In this document: one piece after another, positions 1 through 9,540 of the stretch | Position numbering within the stretch: position 1 is the first letter of the stretch | Layout of the letters: each line of letters starts with the position of its first letter | NCBI RefSeq assembly: GCF_003058465.1 | Contig: NZ_CP028901.1 | Span: 806,001-870,000, forward strand | DNA: 64,000 bases | Source: Orrella marina | Lineage (GTDB): Bacteria; Pseudomonadota; Gammaproteobacteria; Burkholderiales; Burkholderiaceae_B | Direction of reading: 5' to 3' | Notes under the pieces: model-generated | Database searches by the model: none | What the model was told of the DNA's origin: nothing | Seen by the model: the letters and a program-made list of their open reading frames with translations, nothing else | Made by a program: the position numbers and the translations under genes

Positions 1-2586
1 GATTTTGATTCTGTGCAGCGTGCCAACCCCGAAATCGAGCGTCGGGCCCAGGAGGTCATCGATCGCTGCTGGCAGCTCGGCCAGGATAACCCGGTGCTGG
101 CTATTCACGACGTGGGTGCGGGTGGCCTGTCCAACGCGTTTCCTGAGCTGGTCAATGATGCCCTGCGCGGTGCAACCTTCGATCTGCGCAAAGTCTTGCT
201 TGAAGAGTCCGGCATGTCTCCCGCAGAAATCTGGAGTAACGAGAGCCAGGAGCGCTACGTGCTGGCCATCGCGCCCGATAGCCTGGAGAGATTCAGTGGT
301 ATCGCTCGACGTGAGCGCTGCCCGTTTGCGGTGATTGGTGTCACCGAGCAGGCGCGGCACCTCAAGGTCGTGGACACGGATGATGGCGATGCTACCCAGC
401 CGGTTGACGTCCCTATGGACGTCATTCTGGGCAAACCGCCCCGCATGACACGGGACGTCACGCGGATTGCCCCGGTGAATGAGCCAATCGATCTGACGCT
501 CATCCGTCTGGATGATGCCGTTGATCGCGTGTTGCGTCACCCAACGGTTGCCAGCAAGTCGTTCTTGATTACCATCGGTGACCGAACGGTGGGTGGTTTG
601 TCGAGCAGGGACCAGATGGTTGGCCCGTGGCAGGTGCCGGTCGCTGATTGTGCCGTAACGTTGACCGACCACGACGGTGACAATGGTCAGGCCATGTCCA
701 TGGGTGAGCGCACACCGCTGGCCATGTTCAATGGCCCGGCTTCGGCTCGCATGGCGATCACGGAAGCGATCACCAATCTGGTTGCAGCCGATGTCAAGTC
801 TCTGGATCTGGTCAAGCTCTCTGCCAACTGGATGGCAGCTTGTGGCAGCCCAGGTCAGGATGCGGTGCTGTTTGACACAGTTCAGGCCGCGAGTGAGTTC
901 TGCCGTGAAGTGGGCGTGTCGATCCCTGTGGGTAAGGACTCGCTTTCCATGCGTACGCGCTGGGAGGTCGAAGGCGAGACCGAGTCCTCGCGTGAAGTGA
1001 TTTCGCCGGTGTCTCTCATTGTCACGGCGTTTGCCGAGGTTAACGATGTCAAGCGCACACTGACGCCACAGTTGCGTACGGACATGGGGCCCACGTCCCT
1101 CATCTTTATCGATCTGTCCCAGGGGCAGCAGCGGATGGGCGGGTCCATTCTGGCCCAGGTCAGCAATCAGCTTGGCCAGGAAGTGCCGGATATTAGCGAT
1201 GCACAGACCCTGCGCAGCTTTTTTGCGACGATTCGCACGCTCGAGGAGTCAGGTACCATTCTCGCCTACCACGACCGGTCCGATGGCGGACTGTTTGTCA
1301 CGCTTGCGGAAATGGCATTTGCCGGACATTGCGGCGTGTCCATCAACCTGGATCTGCTGACGATTGATCCGTATGCAGCCGACTGGGGTGACTACAAGAT
1401 CCGTCCTGAGCAGGTGGCCGTGCAGCGTGACGAAATCACGCTCAAGGCGCTGTTTTGTGAGGAAGCGGGTGCGGTGATCCAGGTGCCAGCTGCTGAACGT
1501 GACGCGGTCATGCAGGTGTTGCGTGGCGCAGGTCTTTCCAGACACGCGCATGTGGTTGGTATGCCAAACACCAGTGACGAGATCGAGATCTACCGCGATG
1601 GCAAGCGCATCTGGGGTCGTCCACGCGCTGAGCTCGGCAAGATCTGGTCAGAGGTCAGCTGGCGAGTTGCATCGCGTCGGGACAATCCTGTCTGCGCTCA
1701 GGCAGAGTTTGATTTGTGGGATGATGCAGCCGATCCTGGTATGAGCGTTCAGGTGGATTTTGATCCACAGAAAGACGTCGCAGCCCCGTACGTACAGAGT
1801 GGTGCGCGTCCCAAGGTGGCGATTCTTCGCGAGCAGGGCTGCAACAGTCACGTGGAAATGGCCTGGGCCTTCGATCAGGCCGGATTTGAGGCTTATGACG
1901 TGCACATGACGGATTTGCTGCAGGATCGGACCAGCCTGGTGCCGTTTGCCGGGTTGGTGGCAGTGGGCGGATTCAGCTATGGAGACGTGCTGGGCGCAGG
2001 CGAAGGATGGGCCAGAACCATCTTGTTCAACAGCAAGTTGTCAGACATGTTCGCCGGGTTCTTTGCGCGCGATGACAGTTTTGCGCTGGGCGTGTGCAAT
2101 GGTTGTCAGATGATGGCTGCACTGGCACCTATGATTCCCGGTGCGCAGCACTGGCCGCGTTTTACCCGTAACCAGTCCGAGAAGTATGAGGCGCGCCTGT
2201 CACTGGTCGAGATCGCCGAGTCGCCCTCGATCTTCACCCACGGTATGGCGGGAACGCGGATTCCGGTGGCTGTGGCGCACGGAGAAGGGTATGCCGACTT
2301 CAGGGAGCAGGGTGATCCGTCCAGTGTGTTGCGTGCAGTTCGCTATGTGGACCATCGCGGTCAGCCAACCGAGGCTTATCCGCTCAATCCGAATGGCAGT
2401 CCAGATGGCCTGACCGGGGTGACGACCGCGGATGGACGTTTTACAGCCATGATGCCGCACCCTGAGCGTGTGACCCGCAATGTCATGATGTCATGGCATC
2501 CTGCGCGCTGGGGCCAGGAAGATTCGGGAGGCGCCTGCACACCCTGGATGCGATTCTTTCAGAACGCCCGTCGTTCGCTGGGCTGA
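1..2586 (+). CDS. purL: Phosphoribosylformylglycinamidine synthase, C-terminal two thirds (partial)
   Basis: PurL converts FGAR, glutamine and ATP to FGAM in cytosolic purine synthesis. The frame is open from base 1, so the 5' end lies outside the window; about 861 of the roughly 1,300 residues of the large proteobacterial form are present. The visible part holds the second half of the AIR-synthase-like ATP-binding module (GKDSLSMRTR, YHDRSDGGLF) and then a class I glutaminase domain. That domain has the nucleophile elbow GVCNGCQMM and the late His/Glu motif PHPERV close to the C-terminus. It ends in TGA, 184 bp before guaB, so two steps of the IMP-to-GMP route are neighbours. No damage is seen. 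Confidence 0.97.
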   Translation, partial: DFDSVQRANPEIERRAQEVIDRCWQLGQDNPVLAIHDVGAGGLSNAFPELVNDALRGATFDLRKVLLEESGMSPAEIWSNESQERYVLAIAPDSLERFSGIARRERCPFAVIGVTEQARHLKVVDTDDGDATQPVDVPMDVILGKPPRMTRDVTRIAPVNEPIDLTLIRLDDAVDRVLRHPTVASKSFLITIGDRTVGGLSSRDQMVGPWQVPVADCAVTLTDHDGDNGQAMSMGERTPLAMFNGPASARMAITEAITNLVAADVKSLDLVKLSANWMAACGSPGQDAVLFDTVQAASEFCREVGVSIPVGKDSLSMRTRWEVEGETESSREVISPVSLIVTAFAEVNDVKRTLTPQLRTDMGPTSLIFIDLSQGQQRMGGSILAQVSNQLGQEVPDISDAQTLRSFFATIRTLEESGTILAYHDRSDGGLFVTLAEMAFAGHCGVSINLDLLTIDPYAADWGDYKIRPEQVAVQRDEITLKALFCEEAGAVIQVPAAERDAVMQVLRGAGLSRHAHVVGMPNTSDEIEIYRDGKRIWGRPRAELGKIWSEVSWRVASRRDNPVCAQAEFDLWDDAADPGMSVQVDFDPQKDVAAPYVQSGARPKVAILREQGCNSHVEMAWAFDQAGFEAYDVHMTDLLQDRTSLVPFAGLVAVGGFSYGDVLGAGEGWARTILFNSKLSDMFAGFFARDDSFALGVCNGCQMMAALAPMIPGAQHWPRFTRNQSEKYEARLSLVEIAESPSIFTHGMAGTRIPVAVAHGEGYADFREQGDPSSVLRAVRYVDHRGQPTEAYPLNPNGSPDGLTGVTTADGRFTAMMPHPERVTRNVMMSWHPARWGQEDSGGACTPWMRFFQNARRSLG

Positions 2587-2644
2587 TGATGGCTGATGCA
2601 CTTTCATGCCTGCTTGTTTTACGTGGCACATGCCTGAAGAAGAC

Positions 2645-2674
2645 GGGCATGTGCGGGCATGTGCGGGCATGTGC
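2645..2674. repeat. Three tandem copies of a 10-bp unit
   Basis: The unit GGGCATGTGC is repeated three times without interruption in the purL-guaB gap. The first copy also pairs with CACATGCC at 2627-2634 to form an 8-bp stem (2627-2653). No T-tract follows, so it is not a convincing terminator. Confidence 0.85.
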
Positions 2675-2740
2675 GGGTTGTTTCAGGGTTTACCCATGCT
2701 GTTGGCCTGAGCATGGGATGCACAGTCACGTTTGCTCGCG

Positions 2741-2746
2741 TATAAT
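2741..2746 (+). promoter_or_regulatory. Probable -10 box of guaB
   Basis: A perfect TATAAT lies 24 bp upstream of the guaB ATG. No good -35 hexamer is visible 16-18 bp further up, so the promoter may need an activator or use other contacts. The short leader agrees with the start chosen for guaB. Confidence 0.55.
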
Positions 2747-2770
2747 CTTGCTTTGCGCCCGGAGCTTTAT

Positions 2771-4231
2771 ATGCGTCTGACTCAAACTGCGCTTACGTTT
2801 GATGATGTGTTGCTGGTACCTGCGTATTCGCAGGTTCTTCCCCGCGACACCAGTCTTACGACTCAGCTGACTAAAAACATTTCCCTGAATATTCCTCTGG
2901 TGTCTGCCGCCATGGACACGGTGACTGAATCGCGTCTGGCGATTGCCATGGCCCAGGAAGGTGGTATCGGGATCATCCACAAGAACCTTGATGCCGATGA
3001 ACAGGCACGTGAAGTGGCCAGGGTCAAGCGGCATGAATTCGGTATCGTGATCGATCCGGTCACGGTTACACCGACCATGCGCGTGCGAGATGCCATCGCG
3101 CTGCAGCGCCAGCACGGTATCTCCGGATTGCCGGTGGTTGAAGGTGGCAAAGTGGTTGGTATCGTGACCAATCGCGACCTGCGGTTTGAAGACCGTCAGG
3201 ACGAACCACTGCGCAATATCATGACCCCCCAGGAGAAACTGGTCGTCATGAAAGAGGGTGCAACCCTCGAAAAAGCCCAGACACTGATGCATCGCCACCG
3301 TCTAGAACGTGTGCTGATAGTTAATGATGCGTTTGAGCTGAGAGGCCTTGCAACCGTCAAGGATATCGTCAAGAACACCGAACACCCGATGGCCTGCAAA
3401 GACAGTTTCGGGCAGTTGCGCGTTGGTGCGGCAGTCGGTGTTGGTCCTGGTACCGAGGAACGCGTCGAGAAACTGGTCAATGCTGGTGTTGACCTGCTGA
3501 TTGTGGACACTGCGCACGGGCATTCTGCCGGTGTGATCGAGCGGGTGCGGTGGATCAAGCAGCACTACAGCAAGGTGGATGTGATTGGTGGCAACATTGC
3601 CACAGCTCAGGCCGCCAGAGATCTGCTCGAGGCGGGTGCTGATGGCGTCAAGGTCGGTATCGGTCCCGGATCGATTTGTACCACCCGAATTGTGGCGGGT
3701 GTGGGCGTGCCCCAGATCACTGCAATTTCAGATGTGTCTGATGCACTCAAGGGCACTGGCGTGCCGCTGGTGGCGGATGGGGGTGTGCGGTTTTCTGGTG
3801 ACATTTCCAAGGCAATCGCTGCAGGTGCCTCCTCAGTCATGATGGGCAGCATGTTTGCTGGCACAGAAGAGGCACCCGGTGAAGTAGTGCTGTTTCAGGG
3901 GCGTTCCTACAAGTCGTATCGAGGAATGGGTAGTCTCGGTGCCATGGCAGATGGCTCGGCTGATCGTTATTTCCAGGACCCTTCGAACAACGCTGACAAG
4001 TACGTGCCCGAAGGTATTGAAGGGCGCGTGGCTTACAAGGGTAGCGTATTGGCAATTATCTACCAACTGGTGGGTGGCCTGCGCGCTTCCATGGGTTACT
4101 GCGGTTGTGCGACGATTGAAGAAATGCGTACCAAACCCGAGTTTGTCCAGATCACGGCAGCCGGTGTGCGTGAATCTCACGTTCACGATGTACAAATCAC
4201 CAAAGAAGCACCTAACTACCGCGCTGACTGA
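2771..4231 (+). CDS. guaB: Inosine-5'-monophosphate dehydrogenase
   Basis: Oxidises IMP to XMP with NAD+, the committed step of GMP synthesis. The 486-residue product is of normal family length. The N-terminal barrel part ([20 protein letters not shown]) is interrupted by a CBS-domain pair at roughly residues 95-205. The catalytic loop with its cysteine is GSICTTR, preceded by the phosphate-binding GVKVGIGPG. The ATG at 2771 was chosen over an upstream in-frame start at 2732 because it begins the conserved N-terminus and follows a TATAAT box by 24 bp. guaA follows on the same strand after 240 bp. Confidence 0.97.
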   Translation: MRLTQTALTFDDVLLVPAYSQVLPRDTSLTTQLTKNISLNIPLVSAAMDTVTESRLAIAMAQEGGIGIIHKNLDADEQAREVARVKRHEFGIVIDPVTVTPTMRVRDAIALQRQHGISGLPVVEGGKVVGIVTNRDLRFEDRQDEPLRNIMTPQEKLVVMKEGATLEKAQTLMHRHRLERVLIVNDAFELRGLATVKDIVKNTEHPMACKDSFGQLRVGAAVGVGPGTEERVEKLVNAGVDLLIVDTAHGHSAGVIERVRWIKQHYSKVDVIGGNIATAQAARDLLEAGADGVKVGIGPGSICTTRIVAGVGVPQITAISDVSDALKGTGVPLVADGGVRFSGDISKAIAAGASSVMMGSMFAGTEEAPGEVVLFQGRSYKSYRGMGSLGAMADGSADRYFQDPSNNADKYVPEGIEGRVAYKGSVLAIIYQLVGGLRASMGYCGCATIEEMRTKPEFVQITAAGVRESHVHDVQITKEAPNYRAD

Positions 4232-4286
4232 CTTGGCAGGCACGATGCAAGTTTGTTTAGTGTAAGTTGCCAGACGGTCAACCGGG

Positions 4287-4342
4287 CAGGGCGATCAATT
4301 GATACCGCAGACAAGTCGTCTCGGGTCGGGTTGATCGCCCTG
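4287..4342. promoter_or_regulatory. Long inverted repeat in the guaB-guaA gap
   Basis: CAGGGCGATCAA (4287-4298) pairs perfectly with TTGATCGCCCTG (4331-4342), a 12-bp stem around a 32-nt loop. No U-tract follows. It could be a processing or attenuation structure in the guaB-guaA transcript, or an operator; the sequence alone does not decide. Confidence 0.5.
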
Positions 4343-4471
4343 TGTCATGACAGATTGATGACCCGGCGATGGTGCCGTGTTGGTGTAGTGAACGCATCGC
4401 ACGCATCGCACGATGGCAGTTTACTGGCTATAAGCTCATTTTTTGATATTCCACGACAGGTCCTTATACCT

Positions 4472-6064
4472 ATGCATGAACGAATTCTGATCCTGGATTA
4501 TGGCTCCCAGGTCACACAATTGATTGCCCGCCGTGTTCGCGAGGCAGGTGTTTACTGTGAGCTGCATCCCGGGGATGTGTCAACCGAGTTTCTGCAAGAG
4601 CAGAAGACGCTTGGTTTGAAGGGCATTATCCTGTCGGGAAGTCACCTCTCGGCTTACGATCCGCAAGCCCTGAAAGTACCGCATGCGGTCTTCGAGCAAG
4701 GCGTGCCTGTGCTGGGTATCTGTTACGGAATGCAGGCAATGGCACAACAACTCGGTGGCGAAGTCAGTCATGCCGACCATCGTGAGTTCGGTTACGCCGA
4801 AGTGCGTGCCAGGGGCCATACCCATCTGTTGCGTGATATCGATGATTTCAAGACGGCTGACGGTCATGGCATTCTGAAGGTCTGGATGAGTCATGGTGAT
4901 CAGGTTACCCGCCTGCCGGACGGTTTCAAGCTGATGGCATCGACCGCTTCGTGTCCGATTGCGGGTATGGCAGATGAGAAACGCGGTTTCTATGGTGTGC
5001 AGTTTCATCCGGAAGTCACTCATACGCTCAAGGGGCAGCATATCCTGACTCGTTTCGTTCGTGAAATCTGCGGATGTCACGGTGACTGGAACATGCCGGA
5101 TTATGTACAAGAGGCTATCACCAGAATCCGTGAACAGGTGGGTCAGGACCATGTCATTCTGGGCCTCTCAGGTGGTGTTGATTCGTCTGTGGCGGCAGCA
5201 CTGATTCACAAGGCGATTGGTGATCAGCTCACTTGTGTCTTTGTTGATCATGGTTTGCTCAGACTGAACGAAGCGCAGCAGGTCATGAGCACGTTTGCCG
5301 AGCACATGGGCGTGAATGTCATTCACGTCGATGCGACCGAGCAGTTCATGTCCAAACTCGATGGTGTGACGGATCCCGAAGCCAAGCGCAAGATCATCGG
5401 TCGGGAGTTCGTAGAGGTTTTTCAGGCGGAATCTGCGAAGATTCAGGATGCGCGCTGGCTGGCCCAGGGCACGATCTATCCGGATGTGATTGAATCTGCG
5501 GGTGCCAAGACTGGCAAGGCCGTGGCCATCAAGTCACATCACAATGTGGGTGGACTGCCTGATACCTTGAACCTCAAACTGCTGGAGCCGTTGCGCGAAC
5601 TGTTCAAGGACGAAGTTCGCAAACTCGGGATTGCTCTGGGATTGCCGCCATCAATGGTGTATCGCCATCCGTTTCCAGGTCCAGGGCTCGGTGTGCGAAT
5701 CCTGGGTGCTGTGAACAAGGAATTTGCAGACTGGCTGCGTCAGGCGGATGCGATTTTCATTGATGAACTCAGAATGACTTTCGATGAAAAAACTGGCAAG
5801 AGCTGGTACGACCTGACTTCACAGGCATTTGCGGTGTTTCTGCCCGTCAAGTCGGTCGGGGTGATGGGTGACGGACGTACCTACGAGTATGTGGTTGCCC
5901 TGCGTGCGGTTCAGACGTCTGACTTTATGACTGCAGGCTGGGCACCGTTACCGTACGATCTCCTGGCAAAAGTGTCTTCTCGCATCATCAATGAGGTCAA
6001 GGGAATCAACCGGGTTGTCTACGATGTGTCGAGCAAACCTCCTGCAACGATTGAGTGGGAATGA
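4472..6064 (+). CDS. guaA: GMP synthase (glutamine-hydrolysing)
   Basis: Amidates XMP to GMP using glutamine and ATP. The 530-residue protein has the class I glutaminase domain first (nucleophile in GICYGMQAM, His/Glu in QFHPEV), then the ATP pyrophosphatase domain with the P-loop LSGGVDSS, and then the dimerisation domain ending IEWE. The ATG at 4472 begins the conserved [13 protein letters not shown]; the open frame extends upstream to 4253, but that stretch is not GuaA-like. The 3' end is intact. guaA 3' ends are known integration sites for genomic islands, and an integrase remnant begins about 120 bp downstream. Confidence 0.97.
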   Translation: MHERILILDYGSQVTQLIARRVREAGVYCELHPGDVSTEFLQEQKTLGLKGIILSGSHLSAYDPQALKVPHAVFEQGVPVLGICYGMQAMAQQLGGEVSHADHREFGYAEVRARGHTHLLRDIDDFKTADGHGILKVWMSHGDQVTRLPDGFKLMASTASCPIAGMADEKRGFYGVQFHPEVTHTLKGQHILTRFVREICGCHGDWNMPDYVQEAITRIREQVGQDHVILGLSGGVDSSVAAALIHKAIGDQLTCVFVDHGLLRLNEAQQVMSTFAEHMGVNVIHVDATEQFMSKLDGVTDPEAKRKIIGREFVEVFQAESAKIQDARWLAQGTIYPDVIESAGAKTGKAVAIKSHHNVGGLPDTLNLKLLEPLRELFKDEVRKLGIALGLPPSMVYRHPFPGPGLGVRILGAVNKEFADWLRQADAIFIDELRMTFDEKTGKSWYDLTSQAFAVFLPVKSVGVMGDGRTYEYVVALRAVQTSDFMTAGWAPLPYDLLAKVSSRIINEVKGINRVVYDVSSKPPATIEWE

Positions 6065-6110
6065 TTCCACGTCTGGCATAGCCAGGCATCTGATGGCGTA
6101 AAAAGCTGCT

Positions 6111-6137
6111 AAGCCCGCGTAATTGCGGGCTTTTTTG
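6111..6137 (+). terminator. Rho-independent terminator of guaA
   Basis: An 8-bp stem, AAGCCCGC / GCGGGCTT with a 6-nt loop, is followed by TTTTG. It lies about 50 bp after the guaA stop and separates guaA from the island. Confidence 0.85.
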
Positions 6138-6192
6138 TGATTTCGTCTGGCATGGTCTGGCAACTGAAGGAAGCGCCAAGCACCATTTGAGC

Positions 6193-6918
6193 ATGGCATT
6201 AAAGCTGGTACTATCCGTTGATGATGCCATGATTGATGCCGATACCAAGCTGCGAAATCTCAAGCCCAGGGACAAGCTCTACAAGGTGAATGACCGAGAA
6301 GGTCTCTATGTGGCCGTGACTCCAGCCGGCTCCATCTCGTTCCGTTACAACTACTCAATCAACGGACGGCAGGAAACCATCACCTTTGGTCGTTACGGCG
6401 TCGGTGGCATCACCTTGGCAGAAGCCCGAGAACAGTTGGGTGACGCCAAGAAGATGGTTGCGGCGGGCAAGTCACCGGCCAAGGAGAAGGCCCGCGACAA
6501 GGCGCGGGTGAAAGATGCGGAGACGTTTGGTGCCTGGGCGGAGAAGTGGCTGCGCGGTTACCAGATGGCCGACTCCACACGCGATATGCGCCGTTCGGTC
6601 TATGAACGCGAGCTGAAGCCTAAATTCAGCAATCAGAAGTTGGTGGAGATCACCCATGAGGACTTGCGTGCGCTGACTGATGCCATCGTCGAGCGAGGGG
6701 CACCGGCCACCGCCGTTCATGTGCGTAAAATTGTGCTTCAGGTCTTCCGCTGGGCAATCGAGCGTGGGCAGAAGGTTGAGAACCCTGCGGAGCTGGTGCG
6801 GCCAACCAGCATAGCCCGATTTGAGCCACGCGAACGAGCGTTTCGCTTTCCGATATGTCGCATTCCACTCCCCATTTGCAAGCCTGGGTCGATGCGCTGT
6901 GCAGTACCTGTGGCTTAG
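6193..6918 (+). pseudogene. Tyrosine-type integrase, catalytic domain lost
   Basis: The first roughly 215 residues match P4-like integrases: an N-terminal DUF4102 arm-binding domain (LRNLKPRDKLYKVNDREGLY) and a SAM-like core-binding domain (TFGAWAEKWL through NPAELV). Homology stops near 6840 after RFEPRERA. The remaining 25 or so codons read into unrelated sequence that is the 3' part of an antisense gene. The catalytic R-H-R-Y domain is absent, so it cannot catalyse integration or excision. Possible starts are TTG 6187, ATG 6193 and ATG 6229. Its place beside guaA suggests it once mediated integration there. Confidence 0.85.
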
Positions 6919-7494
6919 TTCGAGTTTTTTATGATTTTCCAGCTCCACATCATTGATCTGGTCACCAGATACTGTCTCCATGAAGGCTGCGAATTCTGTC
7001 AGTTCTCCGCATAGCTCACAAAAGCTGTGCTTGCGTTGTTCATTTAAGTTGACGCCCGTTTGTGCGGTCGATCTTTTGGGGCGTTTGCAGGCGCAGTCCC
7101 ATATCAATCCGATTAAAGACTCCAAGGTCGCGACAAAACGTAGGTCTCTAGGGGTCTGCCTGTCTTCAGTTTTGATGAACTGGCGTAGTAACTGACGCTG
7201 CAGGCGAATCATCGCCTCAAGGCCCACCAGTTGAATGATCTCGCTGAGGCCGACCCCTGTCCCTGCGCCTGGAATATGGCCTGAATATCGTGCTGGGAGG
7301 GTTGCTACGAAGGTGTTCACGGCAGGGTCGATGATATCCCGAATTAGTCGGGTGATGGAGTGCCTTCCTTTGGCTACAGAGTATGGCTGCCATCGCTCCT
7401 CAAAATCGCGAATGGCATCTGCTACGGAAGGGTCGCAGTTTTCCCAGATGACGATGGGCTGTATTTTTATCATGTCAATCATTTTGGACAACAA
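6472..7494 (-). CDS. Hypothetical protein with Cys/His motif, 3' end fused to antisense integrase
   Basis: Function not recognised. The first about 217 codons (7494 down to about 6842) look genuine, with a CX2C (FCELCGEL) followed by an HRYCTAH cluster that could hold zinc. The rest of the open frame is only the antisense of the integrase remnant, so the native C-terminus was lost in the same deletion that cut the integrase. Starts at 7494, 7482 and 7473 are all possible. It is divergent from the alpA-like gene. Confidence 0.5.
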   Translation of the reverse strand: MLSKMIDMIKIQPIVIWENCDPSVADAIRDFEERWQPYSVAKGRHSITRLIRDIIDPAVNTFVATLPARYSGHIPGAGTGVGLSEIIQLVGLEAMIRLQRQLLRQFIKTEDRQTPRDLRFVATLESLIGLIWDCACKRPKRSTAQTGVNLNEQRKHSFCELCGELTEFAAFMETVSGDQINDVELENHKKLELSHRYCTAHRPRLANGEWNATYRKAKRSFAWLKSGYAGWPHQLRRVLNLLPTLDCPAEDLKHNFTHMNGGGRCPSLDDGISQRTQVLMGDLHQLLIAEFRLQLAFIDRTAHIACGVGHLVTAQPLLRPGTKRLRIFHPRLVAGLLLGR

Positions 7495-7559
7495 TTGCGC
7501 GTAGTCAAGTTGAATTGCTAGGCACCATAAGGCACTCGTTAGTAATTGGAGCTAGGGCC

Positions 7560-7787
7560 ATGCAGGCTGCAACTTGCAAAGTACTCATCAACAGAAAAAA
7601 GCTTCTGGAGATCATTCCGCTCTCGACGCGAACGATCTACAACCTTGAACAGCGCGGCCAGTTTCCTCGCCGTATTGCGCTTACATGCAGGAACGTGGCG
7701 TGGGATTTATCGGAGGTCGAAGAGTGGATCGAAGCGCGTAAAGCGTCTGGCATTCAGGCCGATCGCCCCGGCGACGTGAGGGCTTGA
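7560..7787 (+). CDS. AlpA-family DNA-binding regulator
   Basis: A 75-residue protein with the excisionase/AlpA winged-helix pattern: LLEIIPLSTRTIYNLEQRGQFPRRI and then WDLSEVEEWIEARK. Such proteins regulate integrase or replication genes of prophage-like islands. It starts one base before the repA remnant, in the usual alpA-repA order. ATG 7560 is chosen over an upstream in-frame start at 7515 because the conserved part begins just after it. Confidence 0.75.
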   Translation: MQAATCKVLINRKKLLEIIPLSTRTIYNLEQRGQFPRRIALTCRNVAWDLSEVEEWIEARKASGIQADRPGDVRA

Positions 7788-7788
7788 G

Positions 7789-8247
7789 ATGGTCCTTGAC
7801 TTGATGGCGGCGTTCACTGATTCGCCGCCGCCAATTGATTATGTTTCACCCAATATGGTTGCCGGCGGCCCTGATCTGCTTGAAGTAGGCGAGCCGCCTA
7901 CAGGTAGGGTGATCTATCTACCAGCCGAAGACCCCCTCGTCGCGATTCATCAACGCTTGCACGCCCTCGGTAGATACCTTACCGCTGGGGAGCGGCAAGC
8001 CGTGGCGGATGGCTTGCTGATTGAGCCACTGATTGGCAAATGCCCCAATATCATGGCCCGAGATTGGTTTGATGGCCTCAAACGGGACGCCACTACGGAA
8101 GTGGCCGCTTTTGTGCACCGATCTGCTTATACGCCTGGCGTTCAAACTGAACGAGAAGTAGCCCGAGTGATGGAATCTTTCGCTGGAGGGAGTACGGGCA
8201 ATACTCCGTATGCTGAGGCAGCTGGTTTTTCTAGCTCTCGCTGGTGA
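7789..8247 (+). pseudogene. repA: RepA-like AAA helicase remnant with internal deletion
   Basis: It reads like the RecA-fold plasmid replication helicase RepA: an N-terminal PPPIDYVSPNMVAG, then GGPDLLEVGEPPTGRVIYLPAEDPLVAIHQRL. The segment that should lie between these parts and carry the Walker A loop is missing. Similarity ends after DWFDGLKRDA, and the rest is junk frame. The gene cannot encode a working ATPase. It supports a past plasmid-like or ICE-like replication module in the island. Confidence 0.7.
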
Positions 8248-8328
8248 AAGGGTGTCGATCCCGGTGACCAAGAGAGCAACAAGCTTGCGCCGAATTTGTG
8301 GGCATTTTTTGAGATGCATGCAGCGATC

Positions 8329-8360
8329 AAAAGGGTGGCTTGTTGGCCGCCCTTTTCTTT
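8329..8360 (+). terminator. Rho-independent terminator
   Basis: AAAAGGGTGGC pairs with GCCGCCCTTTT (one G-T wobble), followed by CTTT. It lies between the repA remnant and the AbiTii gene. Confidence 0.65.
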
Positions 8361-8452
8361 AGCCGCTAAAAGAGTGTTCATCAAACGGTGCAGCCACTCC
8401 CAAAATAACGGAATATAACGATCTAGCCATATAGATAGAATTTGGAGGAAGG

Positions 8453-9331
8453 ATGCCCACTCTTGTCCCGGAACTGGTAAATGCGGCAATTGATGCCTCA
8501 GTCTCGCCCAGCGATTTGTTACGCCGGGCGCTGGTTGTTGCGCGGCGTCTGGCCGTGCCTGAGCTGGTCGATTGGATCAGCAGCGAACTGAACGGCTACT
8601 ACTCAGGGGAAGTGCCGGACTATCGTCGGGTACAGGGGCAGTTGATGGCCGAGAACCCGATTCATGGCCCGATCCCGTTTTTTGCGCCGCCAGACATGGC
8701 CGAGCTGCTGTCGGACTTCGCTGTACGACAGTCGGTGCCGGAGCTGATGCAGCTTGCTCAGAGCACAACCGGAATTTACAGCCACTTTCCGGTCAACATC
8801 GAGCACACGCTGATGCAAATGATGCGCGAGGCGAACGGTGTGACGATGCGCCCGGCGCTTAGGTTTTCCACCGTCCAGGTGCAGGGTGTCATCGAGAAGG
8901 TGCGGAGTCGGGTGCTCGAATGGGCGCTTGATCTGGAGGCCAAAGGCGTGCTCGGGGAAGGCATGACGTTCACTCAGCAGGAGAAGCAGACTGTGCAGCA
9001 GCATTACCACTTCGGAGACGTAAGCGGCTCCCAAATCCAGATCGGATCGAATAGCTCTAACCAGACCCAGACTCAAACAGGTGGTGACATGGCTGCGCTG
9101 TCAGCCTTGATTGAGCTGCTGCGCGATGCTATCCAGCAGGGACGCATCGAAGCCGAGGTGCGCGATGAATTGCAGGCAGAGCTGGCAACATTGCAGGCTC
9201 AGGCTGCATCGCCGAAGCCCAAGTGGGCCATCATCAAGGCGACCGCAGGGAGCATCAAAGCCGTGTTGGAAAACGCGGCAGGTGGCGTGCTTGCGGCGCA
9301 GGCGCTACCGTACCTGACGGCGCTGCTATGA
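8453..9331 (+). CDS. AbiTii-domain protein, putative abortive-infection factor
   Basis: A 292-residue protein. Residues about 1-100 (LVPELVNAAIDASVSPSDLL, then LVDWISSELNGYY, VPDYRRVQGQL) resemble the AbiTii domain found in phage-defence loci. The middle holds a Gln/Ser/Asn-rich linker (QIQIGSNSSNQTQTQTGGD) and the C-terminus is an Ala-rich helical segment. The ATG follows GGAGGAAGG, a strong ribosome site. A HEPN-type gene lies 210 bp downstream on the same strand, and the two could be co-transcribed. Catalytic residues are not obvious. The family assignment is from memory of the domain pattern. Confidence 0.65.
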   Translation: MPTLVPELVNAAIDASVSPSDLLRRALVVARRLAVPELVDWISSELNGYYSGEVPDYRRVQGQLMAENPIHGPIPFFAPPDMAELLSDFAVRQSVPELMQLAQSTTGIYSHFPVNIEHTLMQMMREANGVTMRPALRFSTVQVQGVIEKVRSRVLEWALDLEAKGVLGEGMTFTQQEKQTVQQHYHFGDVSGSQIQIGSNSSNQTQTQTGGDMAALSALIELLRDAIQQGRIEAEVRDELQAELATLQAQAASPKPKWAIIKATAGSIKAVLENAAGGVLAAQALPYLTALL

Positions 9332-9374
9332 TAACTAGCTATCTAGCTGGCTTTGCTGGGGATGGACCAGAAAC

Positions 9375-9503
9375 GACAGACCCGCCAGTAGGCGGGTCTG
9401 TCGAGGAATTGGGGTAGCCCTGCACAAACAGGGCCAGAACGAACCTAGTGTCATCACCAGTATGGTGGCTGGGAGAGGGCTGAGCCTAGGGCTGCACAAA
9501 CAG
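9375..9503. repeat. Strong hairpin and repeated 12-mer between the two Abi-like genes
   Basis: GACAGACCCGCC (9375-9386) and GGCGGGTCTGTC (9391-9402) form a perfect 12-bp stem with a 4-nt loop and no T-tract. CTGCACAAACAG occurs at 9420-9431, where flanking CCC/GGG makes a small hairpin, and again at 9492-9503. This could be a terminator, an operator or a small structured RNA. Confidence 0.6.
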
Positions 9504-9540
9504 TATAGCAGCACTGCGCGATGAGTCAAAGTGACGAAGA

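Noticed and set aside
2627..2653. purL terminator
   Set aside because: The 8-bp stem lacks a T-tract and is part of the tandem repeat.
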